From: Actinomycetota bacterium
GTDB taxonomy: Bacteria > Actinomycetota > Acidimicrobiia > Acidimicrobiales > Palsa-688
Assembly: GCA_021323695.1 (NCBI GenBank)
Contig: JAJPKN010000030.1
Span: 22,959-86,958 of the forward strand
DNA: 64,000 nucleotides
Reading direction: 5' to 3'
The notes under the pieces are model-generated. The model saw nothing but the letters and a program-made list of their open reading frames with translations. It was not told where the DNA came from and made no database searches. This document shows, one piece after another, positions 18,158 through 27,383 of the stretch; the first letter of the stretch is position 1, and every line of letters starts with the position of its first letter. The translations under genes and the position numbers were made by a program.

Positions 18158-19279
18158 CTAGGCCACCGGCACGGGGACCGCTTCGAAGGTGGCCGTCCGC
18201 TCGCCGAAAGCGAGCACCGTCCCGGGCCGGAGGAGCTGGGGCTCACCGGGCACCAGCCGCTGCCAGGCCTTGGTCTTGTCGTCCCATATGAAAGTCCCGT
18301 TGGTAGAACCCCGGTCGACAACCAGGACGTCCCAGCCATCGGCCCTGATCTCGGCGTGCACCCGCGACATGCTGTCGGTCTGGCCGCCCGGGACCAGGGC
18401 AGCCAGCTCACCCGCCACCACCGCCTCGTCCTGGCTCACGTCACGCCCGACGAGCGTGGCACCGCTCAGGTCGTGGACCTCGCCGTTGTCCCAGGTCAAC
18501 CTGCCAAGAGGGGGCCGTGGCCCCACCACTTCGGGCTCCCCTGGCGCGAGCTGCGCCCCGCAGGTCCGGCACGACGCGTCGCGGGGGTCATTGAAATGGC
18601 CCTGCGGGCAGTTGACGCCCCTCACCATCGAACCTGCACCCGCTGGTAGTGGCACCTCGACCACGGTGGGCGCATCGGTCTCGTACCCGGGGCTACCCGA
18701 AGCCGGGCGAGCCACCTGTCGGCCAGCGTCGGCCTCGCCTTGGGCCCCGACGGGGGAGGCGGCCTCCGCCCGGGCGTGGGCGGCGGGCTCTGCCCGTCGG
18801 TACGTGCGGGCAGGGGAGGGGCCGGCGCCAAGGACGAACCCACTGGCCTGGACCACGCCCTCGCGTAGGTCGGCGAGGCCGTCATCGTCGGCCCGCTTGC
18901 CGGCCCGGACCACCGTCACGCCCTTCAGGGCACGGTTGAGCCACGACCCGACCTCCTCGCCACCGTACAGCTTGACCCCGCCGCCTTCTTGGAGCACTTC
19001 GACCTCGACCGGGCCGTGGACCACCGAGACCAGCTCGCCTCCCCGGGACGCGATGATCGCGAACGGAGGCCAGGGAGCAGCCTCAGGGTCTGCCAGCCGG
19101 GAACCCACCTTGCCCAGCAGCTCAGTGGGGTTGGCTGCGGCCAGGCAAGCGGCGAGCAGCTCGCTCGCCGAGGGGCCGGGCCCCGGCACCCACACCACGG
19201 CCCCCGTCAAGCGGGCCAGCCAACCCTCGCCACCGGGCACCGGGACCAGGCGTGCAGACGACAGGTCGGTCCCGCTCAT
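18158..19279 (-). CDS. FHA-domain protein with a zinc ribbon
   Basis: 373 residues. An N-terminal domain (about 1-150) contains family-unknown sequence such as GEVVSVVHGPVEVEVL-like strands. A Pro/Ala-rich linker is followed by a four-Cys ribbon CPQGHFNDPRDASCRTCG (about 227-244). The C-terminal FHA domain has VGRD, SMSRVHAEI and GSTNGTFIW, the phosphothreonine-binding residues. It probably reads Ser/Thr kinase signals, but no kinase gene is in the window. Separated from cobL by a 163-base divergent region. Confidence 0.85.
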   Translation of the reverse strand: MSGTDLSSARLVPVPGGEGWLARLTGAVVWVPGPGPSASELLAACLAAANPTELLGKVGSRLADPEAAPWPPFAIIASRGGELVSVVHGPVEVEVLQEGGGVKLYGGEEVGSWLNRALKGVTVVRAGKRADDDGLADLREGVVQASGFVLGAGPSPARTYRRAEPAAHARAEAASPVGAQGEADAGRQVARPASGSPGYETDAPTVVEVPLPAGAGSMVRGVNCPQGHFNDPRDASCRTCGAQLAPGEPEVVGPRPPLGRLTWDNGEVHDLSGATLVGRDVSQDEAVVAGELAALVPGGQTDSMSRVHAEIRADGWDVLVVDRGSTNGTFIWDDKTKAWQRLVPGEPQLLRPGTVLAFGERTATFEAVPVPVA

Positions 19280-19442
19280 GGCCTTAGCCCCATTTGCCTC
19301 ATGGCCAAACCGTACCCGCTGCGGGCCGCTCCGCGCACGGGCCCCCCGCTGAGGCCTGCCCTCCCCGGGTACTATCCTCGGCCAACGTGCAGCTTTTGGC
19401 CTTCGAGGCCTGCCCCGAGCACCGTGCCCGCGGTCGGGCTAG

Positions 19443-20756
19443 GTGCCCGTGAGCCAAGCCCAGCCGGCACCAGGCAGCTTCCCCCCTCCCCCGCTGGTCA
19501 GGGTGGACGGCCCGGGCGCTCCGATCGTCGTGGTGGGTATGCCCCAGGCCCAGCCCCTGCCGCCCGCGGACCTCTACGTGGGGACGGCCCGGCACCTCGA
19601 GGCCACGCCCATTGGGTCCACCAGCCTTGTCCTGGGGCCCAACGGCGCTGACCTGGCAACGGCCCTGGAGCGCATCGCGGCCGTGGTGGCCGCAGGCAAG
19701 CACGTGTGCGTGCTGGCTGGCGGGGATCCTGGCTTCTTCGGCGTAGGCAGGGCCCTGGCCGAGCGCTTCGGGCCGGCCAGCCTCGAAGTGCACCCGGCAC
19801 CCTCCGCCATCAGCCTGGCCTTTGCCCGCCTGGGCCTGCCGTGGGACGACGCCGTCGTCGTGTCCGCCGAGGGCCGCTCGAGCAACGAGGCGTTGGCGGC
19901 AGCCCATACAGCTACCGCCAGCGGCCACAAGGTCGCCGTGCTGACAGGCGCCGGCACCACCCCGGAGAAGGTGGGCCAAGCCTTGCTGGCGGCCCGAGGC
20001 CCCGGCACCCAGCCACCCGCGCCGAAGGAGCTGACCGTTGCGGTCTGCAGCCGCCTCGGCACGCCCCGAGAACAGGTCAGCCTTACTGACCTGGACGGGC
20101 TGGCCCAGGGTTCCTGGGAGCCAGCCTCGGTTGTGGTCCTCCTCCCCGAGCGGGCGCTCGGCAGTCACGGCCCTCCTCCGGTGGTATGGGCACCGGGCAG
20201 CCGCTCATGGCTGAGCGGCACCCGCTTCGGCCGGGGTGCGGGTGCCTTCGCCAACCGGGAAGGCATGGCTGCCACGCCCGAAGTCCGGGCCATCGTGCTG
20301 TCCAAGCTCGAACTGCCTCTGGCTGGTGTCCTGTGGGACGTCGGGGCAGGCAGCGCCAGTGTGGCGATCGAGGCTGCCCTGCTGGCTCCAGGGCTCGAGG
20401 TCCACGCCGTCGAGGAGGACCCCCGCACCGCAACCCAGGCCCGCAACAACGCCGCCCGCCACGCGGCGCGCATCCGGGTCCACAACCTCCATGCCCCAGA
20501 CGGCCTGGACGGCCTGCCCAGGCCAGACCGCGTCTTTGTGGGTGGTGGTGGGCCAGAGGTCGTCGAAGCCTGTGCCCGGTACCTGCGCCCCGGCGGCAGG
20601 GTGGTAGCCAGCTTCAAGTCGTTGGGCCAGGCCGTGCCGGTGGCGGGCCTCCTAGGGGCGCTCGTCCAGGTGAGCGTCTCTCAGGCGGCACCGGCAGGCG
20701 GGCACTGGGACCTGGTGGCCAGTGACCCCGTGTTCGTCGCCTGGGGGCCTTCCTAG
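19443..20756 (+). CDS. cobL: Precorrin-6Y C5,15-methyltransferase, CbiE-CbiT fusion (CobL)
   Basis: Methylates C5 and C15 and decarboxylates the C12 side chain in corrin synthesis. 437 residues. The N-terminal half is a tetrapyrrole methylase (VLAGGDPGFFGVGRALAERFG). The C-terminal half is a CbiT-type SAM methyltransferase with LWDVGAGSASVAIEAALL and DRVFVGGGGPEV. Start GTG; another GTG lies two codons on. No other cobalamin gene is nearby. Confidence 0.92.
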   Translation: MPVSQAQPAPGSFPPPPLVRVDGPGAPIVVVGMPQAQPLPPADLYVGTARHLEATPIGSTSLVLGPNGADLATALERIAAVVAAGKHVCVLAGGDPGFFGVGRALAERFGPASLEVHPAPSAISLAFARLGLPWDDAVVVSAEGRSSNEALAAAHTATASGHKVAVLTGAGTTPEKVGQALLAARGPGTQPPAPKELTVAVCSRLGTPREQVSLTDLDGLAQGSWEPASVVVLLPERALGSHGPPPVVWAPGSRSWLSGTRFGRGAGAFANREGMAATPEVRAIVLSKLELPLAGVLWDVGAGSASVAIEAALLAPGLEVHAVEEDPRTATQARNNAARHAARIRVHNLHAPDGLDGLPRPDRVFVGGGGPEVVEACARYLRPGGRVVASFKSLGQAVPVAGLLGALVQVSVSQAAPAGGHWDLVASDPVFVAWGPS

Positions 20757-20795
20757 GCCCGGTGAGGCCCGCCTGGTCGCCGCGGGGACAGGCTG

Positions 20796-21026
20796 TTAGC
20801 GGAAACGGTAGGTGATGCGGCCCCGTTTGAGGTCGTACGGGCTGACCTCGACCTGGACACGGTCGCCCGGCAGGACCCGGATGCGGTGCATGCGCATCTT
20901 GCCGGAGTTGTGGGCCAGGACCTCGTGGCCATTGTCGGTCTTGACACGGAACGTGGCGTTCTTCAACGACTCGACGACCGTGCCTTCCAGCAGGATCGCC
21001 TGCTCCTTGGCATTGGTATTGGACAG
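20796..21026 (-). CDS. infA: Translation initiation factor IF-1, probable CTG start
   Basis: 76 residues forming a single OB fold. Key runs are [43 protein letters not shown] and [16 protein letters not shown]. The frame has an in-frame TGA at 21063-21065 and contains no ATG, GTG or TTG before the conserved sequence. The only near-cognate codon at the right place is CTG (21024-21026), nine bases after GGAGG in GGGAGGTGGAG. It would give SNTNAKEQ after the initiator, a normal N-terminal length. The gene stands alone, without the rpmJ-rpsM neighbours that often follow it. Confidence 0.9.
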   Translation of the reverse strand: MSNTNAKEQAILLEGTVVESLKNATFRVKTDNGHEVLAHNSGKMRMHRIRVLPGDRVQVEVSPYDLKRGRITYRFR

Positions 21027-21218
21027 TGTGCTCCACCTCCCAGGGATGTGCGGCCCAGTCCCTCAGCGCCCGTCCAGCTCGGGCACGATCAGGGGCCAGC
21101 AGCAGTGTACCTGCCGGTACCCGAGGCCCGAGGTCGACCGGCAGGTCACGGCCGTCGAACTCGACAGGTACTGCGACGGCGATGATGCTTGTCACCGTGG
21201 TACTGAGGTCCGCTCTAG
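21027..21218 (-). promoter_or_regulatory. infA upstream region
   Basis: About 190 bases with no convincing gene. The minus strand has CAGGTACACTG (21103-21113), containing a TACACT -10-like box about 80 bases before the infA start. The same 11 bases occur upstream of clpC. No good -35 box is seen. An apparent 218-residue minus-strand frame through here (20614-21270) is out of register with infA and looks spurious. Confidence 0.3.
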
Positions 21219-21347
21219 CGCGCGACCATAGGCCGAGGTGACAAGCGTGCCGGCACCGGCTGTTCAGCAAGGCGGTGCGACCAAGCTAGAGAGCAGCGTG
21301 TCGTTCGAGCGGCCGAGGCCGCCCTGGCGGCGCGTCAGTCCGTCAGC

Positions 21348-22709
21348 ATGATCGACGTGCTGGTGGGCATCGGCTGGCTCGCGCCGTCGCACGTGGAGGA
21401 GTGGCGCCAAGGACGCGTCGAGCACCTCGAACGGGTAGCCGAGGCCAACCTCGCCAAGCTGCCGGCCGCCATGAAGCTCTTCGGAACCTGGGCGGCGGGC
21501 CAGGGACTGGTGGCGAGCGAGACCGTCTACGTCGCGCGTACCCGCGATCGCCGGCCCCTCCGGTTCTCCAATAGCGGCGATCCCGACATCGAGCGTGCCT
21601 ACCGGGCGCACTGGGCCTCACCCGCGCTGTCCGAGGCGAAGCGCCGCCGGTCGGCGGAGCGCCAGAGCCGGCCCCCAGACCTGGTGGTGGTCATGCCGCT
21701 CAGGGACTGGGCCTGCGCGGAGTGCTCGGGCACCGGTGACCTGCTGGTCATGGAGGGCCCGGGGCCGCTGTGCCTGGCCTGTGCGGACATGGGCCACCTC
21801 GTCTACCTGCCCTCGGGCGACACCGCTCTCACCCGGCGCGCCAAGAAGGCGAGCGGGCTCTCCGCCGTTGTGGTCCGCTTCAGCCGGTCGAGGCGCCGCT
21901 ACGAGCGCCAGGGGATCCTCGTCGAAGAGGCGGCTCTCGACCAAGCCGAGCGGGGGTGCTTGGCCGACGAGGGCGCCCGGGCTCGCCGCCGGAGGCGCGC
22001 GGAGGCCCGACGGGCAGGCCAGGACCTCGCCTTCGAGGCGGAGATGGCAGCCGAGATCGTCCGGCTGTTCCCCGGCTGCCCCGCCACACGCGCCCAAGCG
22101 ATCGCCCGCCAGGCAGGCGCCCGGGGAAGTGGCCGGGCCGGGCGCAGCGCGGCAGGTCGGGCGCTCGACCCGCGAGCGGTGACCCTCGCCGTGGCCGCCT
22201 CCGTGCGCCACGAGGACACTCGCTACGACGAGCTGCTCGTGCCGGGCGTTCCTCGAGACGAGGCGCGCGAACAGGTGCGAGGCGAGGTTCAACGCATCCT
22301 CGCGAGCTGGCAGGCACCCGAGCCGTGCTGCTCGAGCGAGATGATCCCCGTCAAGCCAGCTCCAGCCGCCGCCTCAGCCGGACGATGCGGCAGAGGAGTG
22401 GCCCGGCTCCTCCCAGAGGCTCAGCGGTGGCTCGGCAGCAGGGGCACTTTGGGCCCGGCTGGCTCGCGGCGCACCTGGCGGCTCGGCTTGTCCGGTCGCA
22501 GCCCCATGAACCGTGGGTGGCGGAGGCGGCCATCTGGTGTCCAGTTGCTGAAGGCCACCTCGGCGACGAGGACGGGCTCGGCCCAACGAGCCCCCTTTTC
22601 CCTGACCAGCTCGGCAAATGGCGACGAAGGGCGTTCGAGCAAGGCGAGCTGGGAGCTGAGGGCCTTCAAGGTGGCTCCCGAAAAGCCTGTCCCCACCTTG
22701 CCTGCGTAG
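21348..22709 (+). CDS. DUF2293-domain protein, both ends abnormal
   Basis: The recognisable part runs to about residue 315. The N-terminal segment has GWLAPSHVEEWRQGRVEHLERV and YVARTRDRRPLRFSNSGDP. A Cys-containing segment (CAECSGTG...CLACADMGHLVYLPSGDTALTRRA) is followed by DUF2293 proper, ending with SVRHEDTRYDELL and VQRILASW. Coding-like sequence (REQRVVRAAEAALAAR) continues upstream of the ATG in frame back to 21219, with only CTG or ATA as possible starts. After residue ~315 the frame runs 288 bases antisense into the ligase gene and is no longer homologous to anything I know. A frameshift or decay at either end is possible. Function unknown. Confidence 0.7.
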   Translation: MIDVLVGIGWLAPSHVEEWRQGRVEHLERVAEANLAKLPAAMKLFGTWAAGQGLVASETVYVARTRDRRPLRFSNSGDPDIERAYRAHWASPALSEAKRRRSAERQSRPPDLVVVMPLRDWACAECSGTGDLLVMEGPGPLCLACADMGHLVYLPSGDTALTRRAKKASGLSAVVVRFSRSRRRYERQGILVEEAALDQAERGCLADEGARARRRRRAEARRAGQDLAFEAEMAAEIVRLFPGCPATRAQAIARQAGARGSGRAGRSAAGRALDPRAVTLAVAASVRHEDTRYDELLVPGVPRDEAREQVRGEVQRILASWQAPEPCCSSEMIPVKPAPAAASAGRCGRGVARLLPEAQRWLGSRGTLGPAGSRRTWRLGLSGRSPMNRGWRRRPSGVQLLKATSATRTGSAQRAPFSLTSSANGDEGRSSKASWELRAFKVAPEKPVPTLPA

Positions 22710-23512
22710 CGGAGCCGGCCGCCGTCCCAGTACCCCAGCAGCAGCGCACCAAAGCCCTGGCGGGCACCGCGGGGGGCAGTGAAGCCGCCTATGACCATCT
22801 CCTGGCGGCCCCCGCACTTGAGCTTGCGCCAGTCCGCGCTGCGCCCGGGCCGGTAGGCCGAGCCCACCCTCTTGGCTACCAGCCCTTCCCAGCCTTGTTC
22901 ACAGGCCTTGGCCAGGAGCTGGCCAGGCTCGCCTTGCAGCGGCTCCACCAGCTTTATGTGGCCCCTGCCGGTACCCACCAGCTGGCTCAGCAGGCGCTTC
23001 CTCTCCTCGATAGCCAGGTGGCGGACGTCCCGGCCCAACAGCCAGAGCAAGTCGAAGCACCAGTACTGAGCCTGCGCGGCACCGCCTTGCTGCAGCCCGG
23101 CAAAATCCGGCCGGCCGCCCACCATGGCCACCACCTCCCCGTCCAGCACGAAGTTGCCAGCGGCCAAAGAAGCCAGCTCGGCTGCCAGCCAGGGGAAGCG
23201 GTCGTTGTAGGGGAGGCGGTTGCGCGACCAGAGCGAGACCTCTGGGCCGTTGCGGACAGCGATGCAGCGCAGGCCGTCGAGCTTGGGCTCCAACAGCCAG
23301 GCTCCCGGGTGGCCGGCCCCTTGCGCCTCCGGGCTGAGGGGCAACGTCCCGGCCTGGGCCAGCATGGGGGCCAGGAAGCGAGCCGGTGCCAGCCGGCCCG
23401 CGGCCGGGCTGGCCTCGTACTCGTTCGCCTCCTCCCGGGTGAGCTCCGCCCCGCCGGGCCCGCCCCTTGGTTGCCCGGTGGTCGTCGAAGCTCCCGCCAC
23501 CGCCGCTACCAC
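22421..23512 (-). CDS. ATP-dependent DNA ligase (LigC / LigD ligase-domain type)
   Basis: Seals nicks in DNA using ATP. Motif I is LLEPKLDGLRC, with the AMP-accepting Lys near residue 77. Other motifs are FVLDGEVVA (III), WEGLVAKRVGSAYRPGRSADWRKLK (IV-V), and a C-terminal OB domain beginning VIGGFTAPRGARQGFGALLLGY. No polymerase or nuclease domain is attached, so it is a stand-alone ligase. The start is uncertain: GTG at 23512 or at 23500, the latter preceded by AGGTGG. Any earlier start would overlap the oxidoreductase gene. In bacteria such ligases work in NHEJ or base-excision repair, but no ku gene is nearby. Confidence 0.88.
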   Translation of the reverse strand: MVAAVAGASTTTGQPRGGPGGAELTREEANEYEASPAAGRLAPARFLAPMLAQAGTLPLSPEAQGAGHPGAWLLEPKLDGLRCIAVRNGPEVSLWSRNRLPYNDRFPWLAAELASLAAGNFVLDGEVVAMVGGRPDFAGLQQGGAAQAQYWCFDLLWLLGRDVRHLAIEERKRLLSQLVGTGRGHIKLVEPLQGEPGQLLAKACEQGWEGLVAKRVGSAYRPGRSADWRKLKCGGRQEMVIGGFTAPRGARQGFGALLLGYWDGGRLRYAGKVGTGFSGATLKALSSQLALLERPSSPFAELVREKGARWAEPVLVAEVAFSNWTPDGRLRHPRFMGLRPDKPSRQVRREPAGPKVPLLPSHR

Positions 23513-23534
23513 CTGCGGCCCGAGGCCACCGGTG

Positions 23535-26492
23535 TCACGGCCTGCCGGCCAACAGCAGACCGGGGAGCGTGGCGACCCGTCCCACCAGGTCCGGGGCGAG
23601 GTGGGAAAGCTGGGCCCGGCAACTGAACCCATCGACCACCAGGCGGGCGCCGGCCCCGGCGGCACCGTCAGCACCCGCACCAGCCAGGGCCGCCCGCACC
23701 TTGGGCACCCACAGCTGCTCACCTATCTTGCGGGACAACGCTTCGTGCTCGCTACGGAAGCCAAAAGAACCGGCCAAGCCGCAACAGCCGGCGTCGAGCA
23801 CTTGGGCCTCGTAGCCCAGGCGAGCCAGCACGGCCTGGTCCGCACCTGTCCCCACCACCGCCCGCTGGTGGCAGTGGGGGTGGACGACAGCTACCCCATT
23901 GCCAACCGGGACAGGACGGCTGGGAAGGCGGTCGAGCAGCCCCGCGGCCATTGCGTGCTCAGAGGGGCTGCGCGCCAGCGCGGCCAGGCGCTCGGCGCGC
24001 GGGTCGCCGCCCGGGCCCCCTAGGAGCGCCGGCAGCTCGTGCCGGAAGGCAGCCAGGCAGCTGGGCTCAGGGACGACCACGGCTACACCTGCGGACACCC
24101 AGGGGCCGAGCACGTCCAGCAGCCTTCGCAGCCAGCGCTTGGCCAGGCCCAACATGCCGCTGTCGTACAGGGTGCGCCCGCAGCAAGCCCACCTGGAGGG
24201 CACGGCCACCTGCTCGCCCAGGCGCTGGAAGGCCAAGACCAGGTCCCGGCCGGCCTGGGGGTAGAAGGCGTCGGTGAAGGTGTCCGGCCAGACCACCACG
24301 CTCGAACGTCCCGGGGCGCGGTCCACCAGCCCCCCTCCGGCCCGCCGGGCCCAGTGGCGCAGGCCCTCCCCGGCGGCCACCTGGGGGACCGGGCGCTTGG
24401 CCGTGGTGCCGGCCACCCAGGGCAGCAACCCGCCCGCCCAGCTGGAGCGACCAGCTGCGTTCGCGGCCCGGGCCAGCGCCGGGGCGGCCGCGCCGACGCG
24501 GGCCGCCCAAGGCAACAGGCCCATGGCGTACATCGCTCGGGGCCGGAGCCGGCGCTGGTAGTAGTGGGACAGGAACTCCGACTTGTAGGTGGCCATGTCC
24601 ACGTGGGTCGGGCACTCGGCGGCACAGGCCTTGCAGGAAAGGCACAGCTCGAGGGCGGCGCGCACCTCCTCGTTGCGCCAGGTGGTGGGGGTCAGCTCCC
24701 CCCGGAACATCTCCACCAGCAGCTTGGCCCGCCCCCTGGTCGAGTGGACCTCGTCCTGGGTGGCCCGGAACGACGGGCACATGCTGGCCGCGTCCTCCCG
24801 CCGGCAGCGCCCGACGCCCACGCAGCGCTGCGCGGCCTGGAGCAGGGAGCCCCCGTCGGCGCCGAAGCGGTAACCGCTTGGGCGCAGCCCAACCGGCTCG
24901 CTCAAGCCCAGGTAACGGATGTTGGAGTCGAGCGGGTAGGGGTCGACCACCTTGCCCGGGTTCATCAGGCCGTCTGGGTCCCAGATAGCCTTGAAGCGCC
25001 GGAACGCCTCCAGCAGTTCCTCGCCGAACATGGTCCCCAGCAGCTCGGCTCGGCTCTGGCCATCCCCGTGCTCGCCCGACAACGACCCCCCGAGCGCCAC
25101 CACGAGCTCGGCGGCCGCGCTGACATAGGAGCGGTAGCCACGCAGGCCAGCCGAGGTCCAAAGGTCGAAGTTGTTGCGGGTGTGCACGCACCCCTGGCCG
25201 AAGTGCCCGTACCACGCACCGGAGTACCCATAGCGCGACCACAGCCGGGTGATGCCCCGCAGGTACTCGGCCAGCCGCTCAGGAGCCACAGCCGCATCTT
25301 CCCAGCCTTCCAGGTTGTGGCCGCCGTCGAGCCGGATGGCAGTGGCGCCCAGCCCGGACTCCCGCACCGCCCACAGCCGCCTCTGGTCAGCCGGCCCCTC
25401 GTAGCAGCGCCAGGTAGCTGGCTCAGGCAGGTCCTTCACCAGCTGGTCGGCTCGTTCCCTGGCTTCGTCGAGCTCGCCCCCGCCCAGCTCGGCCAGCAGC
25501 CAGCCGCCCCCTTCGGGCAGCAGGGCGAGCCCGGCGGTTCCCAGGCCGTGGGCGACCATCTGGTCGACCAGGGTGCGGTCGAAGCCCTCCAGCGCCAGCA
25601 ACGGGTGGGCCAGCAGCCCCGGCACCGCCTCGGCCGCCGCCAACACGTCCGGGAAACCTATGGCCACCAGCAACCGCCGGGACGGGCTCGTCACCAGGCG
25701 CACGGTTGCCTCGGTGAAAAGGGCACACGTGGACTCGGTCCCGACCAGGGCGCGAGCCACCTGAAAGCCGCGCTCGTCAGCCAGCTCGTCCAGGTTGTAC
25801 CCGCTCACCCTCCTCGGGATGGCTGGGTACCTCTGGCGGACCAGGGCCCCGTAACGGGCGTCGAGGCCCTCCAGCCCGGCGAGCACACGGCCCAGGGTGC
25901 CGCCCCCGGCCCGGGCCTCGGCCCTCTGCTGGCGGCTGAAGGCCCCCACCTCCAGCTCCTCGCCACCGGCCAGGACGACCTGCAGTCGCTCCACGTTGTC
26001 AGAGGTCTTCCCGGCGTACAGCCCATGGGTACCGCAGGCGTTGTTGCCGATCATGCCCCCGAGGGTGCACCAAGCATGGGTGGCCGGGTCGGGCCCGAAG
26101 GTGAGCCCGTAGCGCTCAGCAGCGCGCCGGAGGTCGTCTAGCACCACTCCCGGCTCGACGCGCGCCAGCCCGCGCTCGGGGTCCAGCTGGCGGATGCGGC
26201 GCATGTGCCTCGAGGTGTCGATGACCACGGCCTCGTTGCACGCCTGGCCGGCCAGGCTGGTCCCCGCTCCCCGGGCCAACAGGGGGGCACCGGCCTCGGC
26301 CGCCAGGCGGGCGGCGGCGACGACGTCGTCGTGGTCGACGGGGAAGACCACCCCCAGCGGTGCCTGGCGGTAGTTGGACGAGTCGGTCGAGTAGGCCGCC
26401 CGGACCTGGGCGTCGAAACGCACCTCCCCTCGCAGGGCCCGGGCCAACTGGCGCGCCAGGGCGGCCCGCTGGCGCTCACCCAGCACCCCCAT
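23535..26492 (-). CDS. FAD-linked oxidase fused to Fe-S oxidoreductase (YdiJ/Dld-like)
   Basis: 985 residues in two modules. The N-terminal FAD-binding domain has LLARGAGTSLAGQACNEAVVID and a FAD-oxidase C-terminal domain with SGEHGDGQSRAELL. The second module is a GlpC/GlcF-like part with two ferredoxin clusters (CVGVGRCRREDAASMCPSF and CLSCKACAAECPTHVDM) and two CCG motifs (CCGRTLYDSG, CCGLAGSFGF). Proteins of this layout oxidise 2-hydroxy acids such as D-lactate or D-2-hydroxyglutarate and pass electrons to the membrane pool. The exact substrate cannot be read here. Last gene before the ligase, 22 bases apart. Confidence 0.9.
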   Translation of the reverse strand: MGVLGERQRAALARQLARALRGEVRFDAQVRAAYSTDSSNYRQAPLGVVFPVDHDDVVAAARLAAEAGAPLLARGAGTSLAGQACNEAVVIDTSRHMRRIRQLDPERGLARVEPGVVLDDLRRAAERYGLTFGPDPATHAWCTLGGMIGNNACGTHGLYAGKTSDNVERLQVVLAGGEELEVGAFSRQQRAEARAGGGTLGRVLAGLEGLDARYGALVRQRYPAIPRRVSGYNLDELADERGFQVARALVGTESTCALFTEATVRLVTSPSRRLLVAIGFPDVLAAAEAVPGLLAHPLLALEGFDRTLVDQMVAHGLGTAGLALLPEGGGWLLAELGGGELDEARERADQLVKDLPEPATWRCYEGPADQRRLWAVRESGLGATAIRLDGGHNLEGWEDAAVAPERLAEYLRGITRLWSRYGYSGAWYGHFGQGCVHTRNNFDLWTSAGLRGYRSYVSAAAELVVALGGSLSGEHGDGQSRAELLGTMFGEELLEAFRRFKAIWDPDGLMNPGKVVDPYPLDSNIRYLGLSEPVGLRPSGYRFGADGGSLLQAAQRCVGVGRCRREDAASMCPSFRATQDEVHSTRGRAKLLVEMFRGELTPTTWRNEEVRAALELCLSCKACAAECPTHVDMATYKSEFLSHYYQRRLRPRAMYAMGLLPWAARVGAAAPALARAANAAGRSSWAGGLLPWVAGTTAKRPVPQVAAGEGLRHWARRAGGGLVDRAPGRSSVVVWPDTFTDAFYPQAGRDLVLAFQRLGEQVAVPSRWACCGRTLYDSGMLGLAKRWLRRLLDVLGPWVSAGVAVVVPEPSCLAAFRHELPALLGGPGGDPRAERLAALARSPSEHAMAAGLLDRLPSRPVPVGNGVAVVHPHCHQRAVVGTGADQAVLARLGYEAQVLDAGCCGLAGSFGFRSEHEALSRKIGEQLWVPKVRAALAGAGADGAAGAGARLVVDGFSCRAQLSHLAPDLVGRVATLPGLLLAGRP

Positions 26493-26498
26493 GGCCCC

Positions 26499-27383
26499 TC
26501 AGAGAGACCGCACGATGTCTGCCATCAGCTGGCCGGCTTCGGTCGGGTTCTGGGCGACCTTGGCCCCCGCCGAGCGCAGGGCCGCCATCTTGGCCTGAGC
26601 TGTGCCCGTGCCTCCAGAGATGATGGCCCCGGCGTGGCCCATCCGCCGGCCGGGGGGAGCAGTGACACCGGCTATGTAGGCGACCACCGGCTTGGACAGC
26701 TCCCGGGCGATGTAGTCGGCGGCCTGCTCTTCGTCGGTGCCACCGATCTCGCCGATAAGCATCACGGCCCGGGTCTCGGGGTCAGCCTCGAAAGCTTCCA
26801 GGCAGTCGACGAAGCTGGTGCCGGGCACTGGGTCGCCGCCTATGCCCACACAGGTGGTGACCCCGATGCCCATCTGCTTGAGCTCGTACAGTGCCTGGTA
26901 GGTCAGGGTGCCGCTCCGGCTGACGATGCCTACTGGCCCGCCCGCCAGGGCCACCTCGCCGTCGGTTATGCCGATGTTGCACCGGCCAGGGCTGATCACC
27001 CCCGGGCAATTGGGGCCTATCAACCGGGCCGAGGGGTAGTCGCGCTTGAGCAGGTTGTAGACACGTGCTTCGTCCTGGGCCGGGATCCCCTCGGTTATGC
27101 AGACGATCACCTCCATGCCCGCCGAAGCCGCTTCGATTATCGACGCCGGGGCCACCCGAGCGGGGACGGCTATGAAGCTGGCCTGCGCGCCGGTGGCCTC
27201 CCGCGCCTGGGCGGCATTCGCAAAGACCGGGATCCCCTCCACTTCTTGGCCGCCCTTGGCCGGGTTCACGCCAGCCACCACCTTGGTCCCATAGGCGCGG
27301 TTGCGAAGCCCGTGGAAGCGGGCCTGGCCGCCGGTCAGGCCGTGGACCACCACCTTGGTCGACTCGTCGACGAAGATGCTCAT
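26499..27383 (-). CDS. sucD: Succinyl-CoA synthetase, alpha subunit
   Basis: TCA-cycle enzyme that makes ATP or GTP from succinyl-CoA. 294 residues. The phosphorylated His is H250 in [17 protein letters not shown]. The CoA-binding Rossmann part starts with [14 protein letters not shown], and [13 protein letters not shown] is typical. It overlaps sucC by four bases (ATGA). Confidence 0.97.
   Translation of the reverse strand: MSIFVDESTKVVVHGLTGGQARFHGLRNRAYGTKVVAGVNPAKGGQEVEGIPVFANAAQAREATGAQASFIAVPARVAPASIIEAASAGMEVIVCITEGIPAQDEARVYNLLKRDYPSARLIGPNCPGVISPGRCNIGITDGEVALAGGPVGIVSRSGTLTYQALYELKQMGIGVTTCVGIGGDPVPGTSFVDCLEAFEADPETRAVMLIGEIGGTDEEQAADYIARELSKPVVAYIAGVTAPPGRRMGHAGAIISGGTGTAQAKMAALRSAGAKVAQNPTEAGQLMADIVRSL

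Noticed and set aside
20614..21270. Minus-strand 218-residue frame over infA
   Set aside because: It is out of frame with the conserved IF-1 and is Arg/Pro/Gly-rich filler.
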